A stretch of DNA of 64,000 nt from Planobacterium oryzisoli (GCF_015354315.1 NZ_JADKYY010000010.1:21844-85843); one strand, 5' to 3'. Positions 17,117 through 26,389 are shown, numbered from the stretch's first letter. The notes: generated by a model not told the origin, from the letters alone. A program made the numbers and translations.

Positions 17117-18159
17117 ATCAATTCACTTTTAGCATGACGAACTATTGCTAATGTAACGGTATCGTCTATGTCAGTACTCCATCCCGTCCATGTACCAGAC
17201 TCCAGATTTTTTGCAGCTTGTATTCTAATATCGGTACTCTTACTATTTAGCAGCTGCTCTTTAATAAAAGGATATGTGTCTTGGTCCCTTATCTTGCCTA
17301 GGGCACACATAATCTCAAGCTGAATCTCGGTGTCTTTATTGTGGTAAATGGAAGTTAGGATCTTACTAGTACTATCGTTTTCTATGTAGGTTAATGCTGT
17401 GATCGTGTTTTTTACGATTTCTTTATTTTCATGTGTTAGGAGCGTAGAAACTTCTGCATGCAATTCCCATAGACGGAATTTTTTAACAAGCATCAAGGCC
17501 ATGGAAACCACGCTTGGATTATCATGTAAAAGCCAAGTTTTTATTTTTTCTAACTGCTCCGGTTGTACTTCTTTTACTGCTATAAGAAGTCGTAGCATTT
17601 GCCATTTGGAAAGCGTTTTATCCAACCTGTCCATGAAATGGAGTCCTTCAAATCCATAGTTTTTAACAAGTGCACTTTGTGCTTCCAAATAGACAGTCTT
17701 AGAAGGATGGTGAATAAATTCCTTTATTTGGGGCAGCAAGTCTACTTGCTCCATCACGGAGAGTTCACGTATTGCTTCTGCTATTGTGCTCTCCCGGTTG
17801 GACAGTAATTTATTTAAAGAATAAGTATGAAGATCCATGCTTTGATAATAGGAGCGAAGCTGCTGTCTCGACGTTCCAGAAAATTTCTGGGACGCCTCTA
17901 CAATTCGTAGAGTTAGGAGCTTGCGGAAACTATTATTCTTTAAAAGCTTATAGGGAATTTGATCATTTCTGTCGGCAATTTCGGTCCTGGTAATTGCCTC
18001 CACAAGCAACTGATCAATGAGTAAATTCCATTTCTTTTTTCTTTTAACTTCAAAAATTTTCAAGTAATTAAGAATCAACACTATCGCAATCAATATTCCC
18101 ACAGCCAAGAGAATGCTTAGCAGTGCGAAATAGAGGACCTCGAAGGTTTGGTTCTGCAT
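17113..18159 (-). CDS. Membrane-anchored HEAT-repeat protein
   Basis: A 348-aa protein with one N-terminal helix (~8-33, LYFALLSILLAVGILIAIVL) followed by a basic stretch (KRKKKW), so the bulk is cytoplasmic. From ~120 to the end it consists of helical pairs of HEAT/PBS-lyase type, for example VSTLLTHENKEIVKNTITAL and IYHNKDTEIQLEIMCALGKI. Such repeats are protein-docking scaffolds. The gene lies 8 bases behind the single-domain response regulator and overlaps the glycosyltransferase fusion by 4 bases, so all are one operon. I infer that it links the regulator to the synthase at the membrane, as no DNA-binding output domain exists in the operon. It is not a known named component to me. Confidence 0.85.
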   Translation of the reverse strand: MQNQTFEVLYFALLSILLAVGILIAIVLILNYLKIFEVKRKKKWNLLIDQLLVEAITRTEIADRNDQIPYKLLKNNSFRKLLTLRIVEASQKFSGTSRQQLRSYYQSMDLHTYSLNKLLSNRESTIAEAIRELSVMEQVDLLPQIKEFIHHPSKTVYLEAQSALVKNYGFEGLHFMDRLDKTLSKWQMLRLLIAVKEVQPEQLEKIKTWLLHDNPSVVSMALMLVKKFRLWELHAEVSTLLTHENKEIVKNTITALTYIENDSTSKILTSIYHNKDTEIQLEIMCALGKIRDQDTYPFIKEQLLNSKSTDIRIQAAKNLESGTWTGWSTDIDDTVTLAIVRHAKSELI

Positions 18160-18167
18160 TGAGTCAG

Positions 18168-18521
18168 TTAGTTTTCAAATCGTCTTATCCGTACAAGCAG
18201 TTCCGCAGGACTAAACGGTTTCACGATAAAATCAGTCGCACCAAGATTAAAAGCTTCCAGAACGACGTCTTCTTGCCCTAAACTAGAGAGCATAATCACT
18301 GGAATTTTCTTATTCATCTGCTTTACCGCACTTAAAATTTCTATACCTGTTGCAAAGGGCATCATAATGTCGGTAATAATAAGGTCAACGTTTTCAATCT
18401 TCAGAATTTCTATTGCCTCTTTTCCATTACGCGTAATGAGCACATGGTAGCCTTGCTTTTTCAGATGGTGTTCTACTGTTCTTAATATAAGTTCATCATC
18501 TTCTGACAATAATATAGTCAT
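18168..18521 (-). CDS. Single-domain response regulator
   Basis: A 117-aa receiver domain with no output domain. The acidic pocket is EDD near residue 7-9, the phospho-acceptor is Asp51 in LIITDIMMP, the switch Ser/Thr is in MLSSLG, and the conserved Lys is in FIVKPFSP. The start codon overlaps the stop of the hybrid kinase (4 bases), so the pair is translated together. With no DNA-binding part, it must act through a protein partner; the adjacent HEAT protein is the obvious candidate (inference). Confidence 0.95.
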   Translation of the reverse strand: MTILLSEDDELILRTVEHHLKKQGYHVLITRNGKEAIEILKIENVDLIITDIMMPFATGIEILSAVKQMNKKIPVIMLSSLGQEDVVLEAFNLGATDFIVKPFSPAELLVRIRRFEN

Positions 18522-21500
18522 AATTCTAATTTTAAGTTTTCAAGTTCCTGCTGGGCTTTTATTAGCTCCTCTTTTAATTCAGTTAACAGATGCTCTATTT
18601 CGTTCCCATTTTTCAGTTGCTCTTCCAGTTCTTTGCATAGGTTAGAAGTGCGCATAAGTCCGCTGGTGGAAGAAGTGCCTTTTAACTTATGCGCGAGACT
18701 CTTAAGTTCTTCTCTGGTTAGTGCATTTGCTTTTAAAGATTCCTGTGCTTTGGAAATTTCTTCATTGACCAGGTTAAGAAATACCTGAGCAAATTCTTCA
18801 TCACCTTGTACTTGTTCTTGTAGTATTTCTTTATCAAGTGTTGGAAAAGTGTCTTCCAGTAAAGCTGTTTTTTTTGGGGTAGGAATAGAATGCTTTGAAG
18901 GAAAGAAACTGAATAGTGCAGTTTCCAGTTCGTTTCTTCGTAACGGTTTTGGCAAAAACTCGCTCATCCCTGCGGAAATACATTTTTCTCTCTCTCCTAG
19001 GACATTTCCTGCGGTGACTCCAATAATCGGCGTATGCTGATAAGCTGGTAATAACCTTATCTTCTTTGTAGCTTCTATGCCATCCATAATTGGCATTTGA
19101 ACGTCCATTAGAATTAAATCGTACTGGTTATTCTGGCAAAGATCTAGTGCTTCTTCACCATTTGTAGCTTCACTTGTTTGTACATCCGATCCTATTGTGC
19201 TCATCATTTTTATATTCAATACACGATTGACTGGATTGTCATCAACTACCAGTATTTTTAAGTGGTTAAGTGTACTGTTATCTTTTTCCGTAACTATCGG
19301 GCCGGAGTCAGTTAACGGGTTGGTGTAGGTACTGTCTTCTTGCAAACTAGCCCTCTCTAAAATCGCATAAAGTTCCTCGGATTTTATTGGTTTGATAAGA
19401 TAGAGTGAATTGAGATCCAGTTTTAGTTTTCGAACTAATTCATGCTCTTCGGAGGATGTATGCAAGATGGTGACGGGTTGTTTCTCTCCTTTAGTCTTAT
19501 AAAGCTCTTGGATTTTGGTGATGGTTTCTGCACCTGTCAGTATCGGCATATGGTAATCCATCAAAATAACGTCAAAATCATCTCGCTGCATTAAGATTTG
19601 GAGCGCCTCCAATCCGCTAGAGGCAACTACGGACGATATACCCTTATAACGAAGCATATGCTCCATGATTATGCGATTATTTTCATTGTCGTCAACAACA
19701 AGTGCATTTTTTAGAGTGATTTTAAATTCAGCCCGCTTCGATTCTTCGTAAGGTAAGGTAAGGTCAAATGAAAATTCTGATCCTTTACCGGGCTCACTGC
19801 GAAGCGTTAACTGGCTGTTCATATAACGTAAAATATTACTAGAAATAGTGAGACCCAGACCTGTGCCACCGTATTTTTTGCTAACAGAGGAATCTTCCTG
19901 AGTAAACGCATCAAAAATACGTTCCTGTTTGTCCTCCGGGATTCCTATGCCTGTGTCACGAACTGTAAATCGAAGAGTGACATTGCTGTCCTCCTTTTCA
20001 ATTTGTTCTACTTTGAGTTCTATCTCTCCTGTTTCGGTAAATTTAAGTGCATTCCCTAGTAGATTAATAAGTACCTGCCGCGTGCGGGTACTATCCATCC
20101 ACACCGTTTCCGGAATTTCTGGAGGAACGTTGAGCAGTAGTTCTAACCCTTTCTTTTGTGCCTGATAGAGTATGATGTTAACCACCTGACCGAGAAGCTC
20201 CTTTATATTCTGCTTTTCGATGTACAGTTCCATCTTACCTGACTCGATTTTAGCAAAATCAAGTATGTCGTTTATAAGACTAAGTAGAGCTTCACCCGAC
20301 TCGTTAATGTATTTTAAATATTGATTCTGGACTTCGTTTAGCGGCGTTTGTAAGAGCAAGTCGGAAAAACCTATTACCCCATTTAATGGAGTCCTTATTT
20401 CATGACTCATATTGGCCAGAAACTCCGTTTTGGCAATGCTTGCTCTGTCGGCAAGTTCTTTGGCTTCTTTAAGTTCTTTTTGAATGTTGATATTATTAGT
20501 AATATTAACAATGGAAATAATTACGCCTCCAATAGAGTCGGCAGATATTTTCCAAGGCTTTACTACCAATTTATAATTTAACCGTCCCTTCTCAGGATGT
20601 ATTATCTCAAAATTATCATTGCGGTACTCCTTTCCACGGACAGCATTGACATAGAGTCGCTTTCTCTCCTCAGGTACTACACTAGCTTCGAAAATATGCT
20701 TCCCAATAGAAGTTTGTGGAATGTCAAACTCATTGCTCCAAGCACTGCTCATTACCATATAACGCAAGTCGTTATCAAGCATTGCAAGTGGAACCGGAGC
20801 ATTTTCTGCGAACGAACGCATCATGGCCTCTTTTCTTTGCAGTTCTATTAGATTTTTCTTTTCTTCCGTAACGTCTTGTACAATGCCAAATAGGGAGCGG
20901 CACTTCCCTTTCTCAAACTCTGGTACCCCTTTAATTCGTAGCCATATCTGCTCACCTTCAAAAGTCTGCATCTCGGTTACAAAGTCGTAAGAGATTCCCT
21001 TTTCAATGGCTGTATTTATATGGTTTTGTAGAATAAGTTGCTCTTCCTCCTTATAGAACTCTAGGATATTTGTCAATGTGGGTTCGAAGTCGTCAGAAAC
21101 CTTATATATTCGTTTTGTTGAGTCCGACCAAAAGATTTTTCCTGTTTCCAAGTCTAAATGCCACCCTCCGACGCGGGCTACTTCATTGGTCTGCATTAAG
21201 ATCTTCTGAGTAAAAAACAGGTCTTTTTCCAGTTCCATACGTTCTGTCATATTAAGTGCTGTACTAATTACGTAGGGTTTGTCCTGTTCATCGTAATCTA
21301 AAATATTGTGGTACATCCATACCAGACGTTGCCCGTCTTTAGATTTAAGTACCATTGTGCCCACATCAGAGCCATTTTTTTCTATGCGCTGTAAGTACTG
21401 ATCAAGAAATACTAAATTTTCTTCTGGTACTAAATTTTTAAGATTGAGTTGCTTTAAATCCGAAGTGCTATATTTTAAAGTTTCCCTACCTTTCTCGTTC

Positions 21501-22429
21501 ACTGCTATGATATTTCCTTCTAGATCATGCATGGTCATTAGGCCAATTGCATTTTCGAAAAACCGTTGGAATCTTTGTTGGGAACGTTCGACTTTTAAAT
21601 TTTCAGAAAGTAAATGTGTTACGTTTTTACCAAAGCAGAATTGATGGGAGGAATCTTTAGCAGGCTTTAGATGCCACTCTACAATAACATCTTCAACATC
21701 CGTTTGTATGGTGGTGATAAAGAAATCTTCGCCCTTACCACTAATTAAATGGTCGCCTAAGGTACTGCTACTGGCTTTGGAGATAGTTTGGAGAAGTTGA
21801 TAAAAATTATTATTTTCAATGATGCGACTAGATCCACATATACGCTCAAATGCCTTATTGTATTCGATGATTTGGTCATTACAGTCCAGAACACAAACTA
21901 AATTGGTGGTAAGGTTATAAATGTCTTCAAAAAATCCCGATTGCATACTTGTTTTCTTCTCTTGAAGCAAGTGTCTTACCACTCGCAGTATCTCTTCAAT
22001 GGATTCCTTTTGGTCGTCTGTGAAGGGGTTTACATGATTATGTACTATAATTAAGCTACCTACGACGATGTCTTTATCTAAATGAAGAGGGAAGCCAGAA
22101 TAGTATAGGGGACTATTTGAATTGTCGACCGAAGTAAATCTATCTTCTTCAGATGGATAGACTCCACTATACACTGAGGAACTTCCAAGTATGTCAAGAG
22201 AAATATGTTCTGTAAGATTAGTGAAAGAGTCCTTTGAGCCGTGCGAAGCAATTATACAGGGTTTTTCTTTGCCAGCGACCACTAAGGCAACAAAGGGTGC
22301 CCTGGCAATGATTGAAACTGCGTGAAGTAAAGCATGTATTTTAGGATCCTGAGTGTCTTTTATAGCGCCAATTATCTCCAATTGTTGGAGTTTTTCCTGA
22401 CTGAGATTTTCTTTTATTTTTTGGGGCAT
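18518..22429 (-). CDS. Hybrid sensor histidine kinase with PAS, two receivers and Hpt
   Basis: A 1303-aa multidomain kinase without clear membrane helices. Order: N-terminal GAF-like region (~20-150), four PAS/PAC units (~160-650; for example ENAIGLMTMHDLEGNIIAVN), coiled coil, HisKA with His676 in NMSHEIRTPLNG, ATPase domain (N box NLLGNALKFTETG, G boxes DTGIGIP and GGTGLGL), receiver 1 with Asp958 (ILMDYHMP), receiver 2 with Asp1109 (ILMDVQMP), and a C-terminal Hpt with His1247 (LAHKLKGTSS). This is a complete phosphorelay in one chain, able to pass phosphate to the separate response regulator just downstream. It is the first gene of the operon and has a -7 box. The signal is unknown; cytosolic location suggests an internal or redox cue. 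Confidence 0.95.
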   Translation of the reverse strand: MPQKIKENLSQEKLQQLEIIGAIKDTQDPKIHALLHAVSIIARAPFVALVVAGKEKPCIIASHGSKDSFTNLTEHISLDILGSSSVYSGVYPSEEDRFTSVDNSNSPLYYSGFPLHLDKDIVVGSLIIVHNHVNPFTDDQKESIEEILRVVRHLLQEKKTSMQSGFFEDIYNLTTNLVCVLDCNDQIIEYNKAFERICGSSRIIENNNFYQLLQTISKASSSTLGDHLISGKGEDFFITTIQTDVEDVIVEWHLKPAKDSSHQFCFGKNVTHLLSENLKVERSQQRFQRFFENAIGLMTMHDLEGNIIAVNEKGRETLKYSTSDLKQLNLKNLVPEENLVFLDQYLQRIEKNGSDVGTMVLKSKDGQRLVWMYHNILDYDEQDKPYVISTALNMTERMELEKDLFFTQKILMQTNEVARVGGWHLDLETGKIFWSDSTKRIYKVSDDFEPTLTNILEFYKEEEQLILQNHINTAIEKGISYDFVTEMQTFEGEQIWLRIKGVPEFEKGKCRSLFGIVQDVTEEKKNLIELQRKEAMMRSFAENAPVPLAMLDNDLRYMVMSSAWSNEFDIPQTSIGKHIFEASVVPEERKRLYVNAVRGKEYRNDNFEIIHPEKGRLNYKLVVKPWKISADSIGGVIISIVNITNNINIQKELKEAKELADRASIAKTEFLANMSHEIRTPLNGVIGFSDLLLQTPLNEVQNQYLKYINESGEALLSLINDILDFAKIESGKMELYIEKQNIKELLGQVVNIILYQAQKKGLELLLNVPPEIPETVWMDSTRTRQVLINLLGNALKFTETGEIELKVEQIEKEDSNVTLRFTVRDTGIGIPEDKQERIFDAFTQEDSSVSKKYGGTGLGLTISSNILRYMNSQLTLRSEPGKGSEFSFDLTLPYEESKRAEFKITLKNALVVDDNENNRIIMEHMLRYKGISSVVASSGLEALQILMQRDDFDVILMDYHMPILTGAETITKIQELYKTKGEKQPVTILHTSSEEHELVRKLKLDLNSLYLIKPIKSEELYAILERASLQEDSTYTNPLTDSGPIVTEKDNSTLNHLKILVVDDNPVNRVLNIKMMSTIGSDVQTSEATNGEEALDLCQNNQYDLILMDVQMPIMDGIEATKKIRLLPAYQHTPIIGVTAGNVLGEREKCISAGMSEFLPKPLRRNELETALFSFFPSKHSIPTPKKTALLEDTFPTLDKEILQEQVQGDEEFAQVFLNLVNEEISKAQESLKANALTREELKSLAHKLKGTSSTSGLMRTSNLCKELEEQLKNGNEIEHLLTELKEELIKAQQELENLKLEL

Positions 22430-22448
22430 GAGCGAAAACTTATGTCCA

Positions 22449-22456
22449 CAAAATTA
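22449..22456 (-). promoter_or_regulatory. -7 promoter box for the hybrid kinase operon
   Basis: On the minus strand TAATTTTG matches TAnnTTTG and ends 19 bases before the kinase ATG. No good -33 element is seen, which may mean activator dependence. Confidence 0.5.
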
Positions 22457-22488
22457 AGCAAATAACCTATATCTTTTCGTACTATTGA

Positions 22489-23697
22489 TTAGATGAGCTC
22501 AATCTCAGTTATTTCCGGATGCATTCCCACGCGTCCCGGATAACCAATGACGCCAAACCCTCTATTTACATATAAATAAGAACCAGCGGATTCGTATAAA
22601 TCGACCCATTTTTTATACCTATACTGTACAGGCGACCATTTAATGTTTTTTAGGTCCAGTCCAAACTGCATTCCATGGGTATGGCCAGAGAGAGTGAGAC
22701 CAATTTTGCTGGGGTGGTGCTTCACTATTTGGTCAAAATGTGTAGGGTCATGACTTAGTAGCACCTTTGCAGAGTCTACTTCCAAACCTTTGGTAGCCTT
22801 GTCCAGATCCCCGTACTGAGGAAAAGGTTTCTCTCCCCAATTTTCCACACCTACAAGATGTAGCGCCTGACCATCTCTGCGGATTGTGACGTGTTCATTA
22901 CGAAGTGTAACAAATCCTGCGTCCTCTTTATAGGATATTAGATCCAGTAAATTCTGGTCTTTTTCTTTCTCGGTACGCCACTCCACATACTGGCCGTAGT
23001 CGTGGTTGCCAAGGACAGAGAATTTTCCATCTTTCGCTTTAAGAGATCGAAACAAATGCTGTAGAGGGAGAAGTTCGGTGGCTTTATTGTTTACCATATC
23101 TCCAGTAAATACGATCAGGTCTGCGTTTTGCTTGTTTATCAGTTTAAAGGCGGACTCTAGCTTTTTTGGATTTAGAAAGCTTCCGGCGTGCATATCTGAA
23201 ATCTGTACGATGCGGTACCCTCTGAAGGCTTCGGGTAGATTAGGAAGTCTAATTTTTACCCTCCGAACCTTGTGGCGGTATTTTCCAAATGCAACACCAT
23301 CAAGGATTAATAGCGTTAGAGTGGCGGCTAGTCCTAACCCTATTCCACTAAGGAATTTACGCCTCTCGGGCAGATAAGTATCTCCAGGGGTAGTGGTGCT
23401 GTACAAGTATTGTCCTGCCCGTATGATATCATCTATGAGTAAAATGATGCCCGTTAGCAGTTTGGGAAGAAGGAAAGCAAGAAACACAGTTGCTACAAGT
23501 TGCACTCGCTCATGATTGTTTTGCTCATCGGAGCGGAACTGAAAGAAATGATAGAGCAGAAAAATATAAATAGAAGCGGTAAATAGAAGATAAATGTTTC
23601 TGGCAGTGGAGCTGGTGAATAGGGATTTAAAACCCAAATAAATGTAAAATTCCAGAAAGAAGAGTATTCCTGTAAGGATAAGTATACTTTGTCTCAT
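22489..23697 (-). CDS. Membrane-bound metallophosphoesterase (YkuE/YaeI-like)
   Basis: A 402-aa protein: four hydrophobic segments in the first ~150 residues, with RRKFLSGIGLG before the last one, then a calcineurin-type phosphoesterase domain. Metal-binding motifs in order are QISDMHAG, FTGDMVNN, LGNHDYG, LLSHDP and LSGHTHGMQFG. This matches the subfamily of bacterial membrane-associated phosphoesterases such as YkuE and YaeI (LpxG-like); exact substrate is not evident, UDP-diacylglucosamine hydrolysis being one known activity of relatives. It lies between the KAS III-like gene and the kinase operon on the same strand but is separated from both by 60-80 bases. Confidence 0.9.
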   Translation of the reverse strand: MRQSILILTGILFFLEFYIYLGFKSLFTSSTARNIYLLFTASIYIFLLYHFFQFRSDEQNNHERVQLVATVFLAFLLPKLLTGIILLIDDIIRAGQYLYSTTTPGDTYLPERRKFLSGIGLGLAATLTLLILDGVAFGKYRHKVRRVKIRLPNLPEAFRGYRIVQISDMHAGSFLNPKKLESAFKLINKQNADLIVFTGDMVNNKATELLPLQHLFRSLKAKDGKFSVLGNHDYGQYVEWRTEKEKDQNLLDLISYKEDAGFVTLRNEHVTIRRDGQALHLVGVENWGEKPFPQYGDLDKATKGLEVDSAKVLLSHDPTHFDQIVKHHPSKIGLTLSGHTHGMQFGLDLKNIKWSPVQYRYKKWVDLYESAGSYLYVNRGFGVIGYPGRVGMHPEITEIELI

Positions 23698-23712
23698 TAA
23701 ATCAAAATGCTA

Positions 23713-23746
23713 GGGGGCACCATTTATACTCAAAATGCATGCCCCC
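23713..23746 (-). terminator. GC-rich hairpin between the KAS III-like and phosphoesterase genes
   Basis: GGGGGCA (23713-23719) pairs with TGCCCCC (23740-23746) around a 20-base loop. It follows the KAS III-like stop on the minus strand. The downstream tract is only moderately T-rich, so attenuation rather than full termination is possible. Confidence 0.5.
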
Positions 23747-23780
23747 CGGTTTCTTATTATATTAAATTATTGTATATGTG

Positions 23781-24848
23781 TTATCCGTGTTTATAAATAA
23801 CTGCATTGATATTCATCCCTGCACCCACGGAAGCCATTAAAACGTAACCTTTTGGATCGAAATGCTGTCCTTCCATACGACCTCTTTTGATAAGATCATA
23901 CATCGTAGGGACTGTAGCCACAGAAGAATTACCAAACCGCTGAATAGTCATAGGCGCTACACTATGATCGTAATTGGAAATACCATAGAGTTTAAAAAGT
24001 CGGGAGATGATGGCATGATCCATCTTTGCATTGGCTTGGTGCAATAGGATTTTATCCAGTTGCTCTATAGAAAGTCCTGCCTTTTCGACCGTAGCTTTCA
24101 TGGCGTCAGGTACATGCTTGAGTGCAAATTCATATATTTTGCGACCACGCATGCGTATATATTTCTTACTTTGATCGGCCATTGGATTCAATGACCTTGC
24201 GTTTTCTAAGTATTCTATTTCTTCTCCATTAAAGCAAAGAGTGTTTGTAGAGAGAATTCCAACATCTTCCCGTTCTGTAGCCTGCACCACTACTCCGGCA
24301 GCACCGTCGGCAAAGATCATCTTGTTGCGGTCAAAAGAATCAGTAACCTTGCTTAAAGTTTCGGAGCCTACAACCAAAATTGTCTTAGCTTTTCCAGCCT
24401 TAATAAGCGTGTCTGCCAGGATTAAAGCTTCAATCCAACCTGGGCAGCCAAATATCATGTCGTAATTGACGCAACGGGGATTGGCGATGCCCAATTTGTT
24501 TTTTATTATTGCCGATAGGGAAGGCATAAAGCTTTGTTGTCCGTGTTCGTCAACATCCCCAAAATTGGTTGCACTGATAATGTAGTCTAGTGATTCGGGA
24601 TCGATTCCGGAATCTTCAATAGCAATTTTAGCAGCTTTGGCGGCCATATCGGAATTGACCATGCCTGGCTCGAGGTATCTGCGTTCCTCAATTTCGGTAA
24701 TTTCAACAAATTTTTGAATTACTTCCTTACTTGGTTTGTCTATTAAGACATTGTTGTCGTCATAGAACACCGAATCTTCGAAGTCCTTACCACTAATGGT
24801 AAGAGAGGGTATATAACTGCCGGATCCTATGATAATTGTATTAGGCAT
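23781..24848 (-). CDS. 3-oxoacyl-ACP synthase III family protein
   Basis: A 355-aa thiolase-fold condensing enzyme of the KAS III (FabH-like) type. The catalytic triad is visible as Cys135 in MIFGCPGWIEA, His270 in LLHQANAK, and Asn in RFGNSSVATVP. The start is set at ATG 24848 (MPNTIIIGSGSYIPS); a GTG 18 bases upstream gives six more residues but leaves almost no leader after the predicted transcription start. KAS III enzymes start fatty acid chains, but divergent ones act in secondary lipid routes; no other fatty-acid genes adjoin, so I do not call it fabH. Confidence 0.88.
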   Translation of the reverse strand: MPNTIIIGSGSYIPSLTISGKDFEDSVFYDDNNVLIDKPSKEVIQKFVEITEIEERRYLEPGMVNSDMAAKAAKIAIEDSGIDPESLDYIISATNFGDVDEHGQQSFMPSLSAIIKNKLGIANPRCVNYDMIFGCPGWIEALILADTLIKAGKAKTILVVGSETLSKVTDSFDRNKMIFADGAAGVVVQATEREDVGILSTNTLCFNGEEIEYLENARSLNPMADQSKKYIRMRGRKIYEFALKHVPDAMKATVEKAGLSIEQLDKILLHQANAKMDHAIISRLFKLYGISNYDHSVAPMTIQRFGNSSVATVPTMYDLIKRGRMEGQHFDPKGYVLMASVGAGMNINAVIYKHG

Positions 24849-24879
24849 AAAGTTATCTGTCTTCACTGTTTTAGGGAAG

Positions 24880-24887
24880 CAAAGTTA
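24880..24887 (-). promoter_or_regulatory. -7 promoter box for the KAS III-like gene
   Basis: Minus-strand TAACTTTG matches TAnnTTTG; a TTG lies 16 bases further upstream (24904-24906). Predicted transcript start is near 24873, which favours the ATG at 24848. Confidence 0.6.
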
Positions 24888-24950
24888 AGAATTAATACGT
24901 AATCAAGTACAAAGCAAAATAATTATTAAATTTGCCTTTCGATATATCGT

Positions 24951-25523
24951 ATGATTAAGAAAAATCCAGCTCTATTTGGACTCCTTGTTGCTCTTGGAGC
25001 CTTTGCTCTGTCCTTCGGGGTATATTTCCAGTTTCTTGCAAAGAAAGATGTGTATCTTGTTGATAATCCCACTCCAGAAACATACTACTTTAAAATCAAT
25101 GCCGGGCCGCAAAAGATTCTGTCTTCTGGACAGTATGTAGAGGTGGATTTAAAAAAGGGATCCAACCGGATCGAGGTATTCGATTCTGAGAAGAAACTTA
25201 TGTATGACAGTATGTTCACAGTAAATGGAGTGCGGGGTTTGGTAAACATCACCCACTCGGATTACTATATACACCGACAATACTATGGCTACGATTTAAA
25301 AAAGGATTCACTACTATCCACTTTAGGGCACACGATGATTGATGGAAAGAAATATTTTGGAGGAGCAAAAAAGATGGATAAATTATATACGGATGAATTT
25401 TATTTTAATATCAACGAAGATTACGATAAAGTGGTGAAAAATATTGATAAAGTGGAATCCCGTGTGAAGATCTTCAGAAAGCAGGACTTTTTACTTTACT
25501 ACAAACAATACTACAAATTTTAG
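24951..25523 (+). CDS. Membrane-anchored protein of unknown function
   Basis: Not recognised. The 190-aa protein has one N-terminal helix (residues 7-29, LFGLLVALGAFALSFGVYFQFL), then an extracytoplasmic part rich in Tyr, Lys and Asp with predicted strands (YYFKINAGPQKILSSGQYVE, NRIEVFD) and a Tyr/Lys-rich C-terminus. The early segment, with alternating hydrophobic residues, resembles a small beta-sandwich. It is three bases upstream of the menaquinone methyltransferase start and surely co-transcribed. No cysteine pair, lipobox or catalytic motif is evident. Confidence 0.75.
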   Translation: MIKKNPALFGLLVALGAFALSFGVYFQFLAKKDVYLVDNPTPETYYFKINAGPQKILSSGQYVEVDLKKGSNRIEVFDSEKKLMYDSMFTVNGVRGLVNITHSDYYIHRQYYGYDLKKDSLLSTLGHTMIDGKKYFGGAKKMDKLYTDEFYFNINEDYDKVVKNIDKVESRVKIFRKQDFLLYYKQYYKF

Positions 25524-25526
25524 ATT

Positions 25527-26246
25527 TTGAAACAAGTTACCCCTTATAACAGCGAGCAGAGCAAAAAAAGTCAAGTAGAAGATATGTTTGACAATATTGC
25601 TCCGAAATACGATCTTTTAAATCATGTACTATCTATGAAAATAGATGTACTGTGGCGCAACAAGTTGGTCAAATGGTTGAAAAAGGACCAACCACAGACA
25701 GTGCTGGACGTAGCAACGGGCACTGGTGATTTAGCAATTGCAGTTCAAAAAGGTACTGGGGCCAAGGTTATTGGACTTGATCTTTCGCAGCAAATGTTAA
25801 ACGTGGGTATTGAGAAAATCTCCAAATTAAATAAATCCACACAAATTGAGATGGTGAAAGGAGATGCAGAGAATTTGCCGTTCGGGGATGATCATTTTGA
25901 CGGAGTTACCGTAGCTTTTGGGGTTCGTAACTTTGAGAACCTTGAAAAAGGGCTTAGTGAACTTCTTCGTGTGGTTAAAAAGGAACGCAGCGTCTATATA
26001 TTGGAGTTTTCAAAAGTGGAAGGATTTCTAGGTCCTTTGTACATGTTTTATTTCAAAAATATACTTCCTTTGATTGGGCGCATGGTTTCAAAGGATAACC
26101 GTGCATATACCTACCTGCCGGATTCAGTAAATGCCTTTCCTTACGGAGAAAAATTACGAAAGATACTCTTGACGGTGGGGTTTACTAGAGTAGAATACAC
26201 CAAAGTAAGTATGGGAATTGCCACCATTTACAAGGCTACCAAGTAA
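25527..26246 (+). CDS. menG: Demethylmenaquinone methyltransferase
   Basis: A 239-aa SAM-dependent methyltransferase (UbiE/MenG) that makes the last step of menaquinone synthesis; as Bacteroidetes use menaquinone, the MenG role is the right one. Motifs: VEDMFDNIAPKYDLLNHVLS at the N-terminus, VLDVATGTGDLAI (SAM loop), GDAENLPF, FGVRNFEN. The start is TTG at 25527, giving MKQVTPYNSEQSKKSQ before the conserved block; the next ATG would cut it at MFDNIAPK and lose conserved residues. It follows the unknown membrane protein by three bases. Confidence 0.93.
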   Translation: MKQVTPYNSEQSKKSQVEDMFDNIAPKYDLLNHVLSMKIDVLWRNKLVKWLKKDQPQTVLDVATGTGDLAIAVQKGTGAKVIGLDLSQQMLNVGIEKISKLNKSTQIEMVKGDAENLPFGDDHFDGVTVAFGVRNFENLEKGLSELLRVVKKERSVYILEFSKVEGFLGPLYMFYFKNILPLIGRMVSKDNRAYTYLPDSVNAFPYGEKLRKILLTVGFTRVEYTKVSMGIATIYKATK

Positions 26247-26330
26247 CGTTAACTTGCCTTAACCCGTATTTAGCTCACGAGTTGAATGTCAATTTCGGGG
26301 AAGCATTCTGTCCTAAAATATCGATTGCTT

Positions 26331-26364
26331 TTGCCTTTAAATGAAAGTTTTTTTTATATTTTTG
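26331..26364 (+). promoter_or_regulatory. Promoter of the coiled-coil/zapA unit
   Basis: TTG (26331-26333) and, 23 bases later, TATTTTTG (26357-26364) matching TAnnTTTG; the ATG follows at 26390. Confidence 0.6.
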
Positions 26365-26389
26365 CAATAGTTAGAATGAAAAGTCTAAG

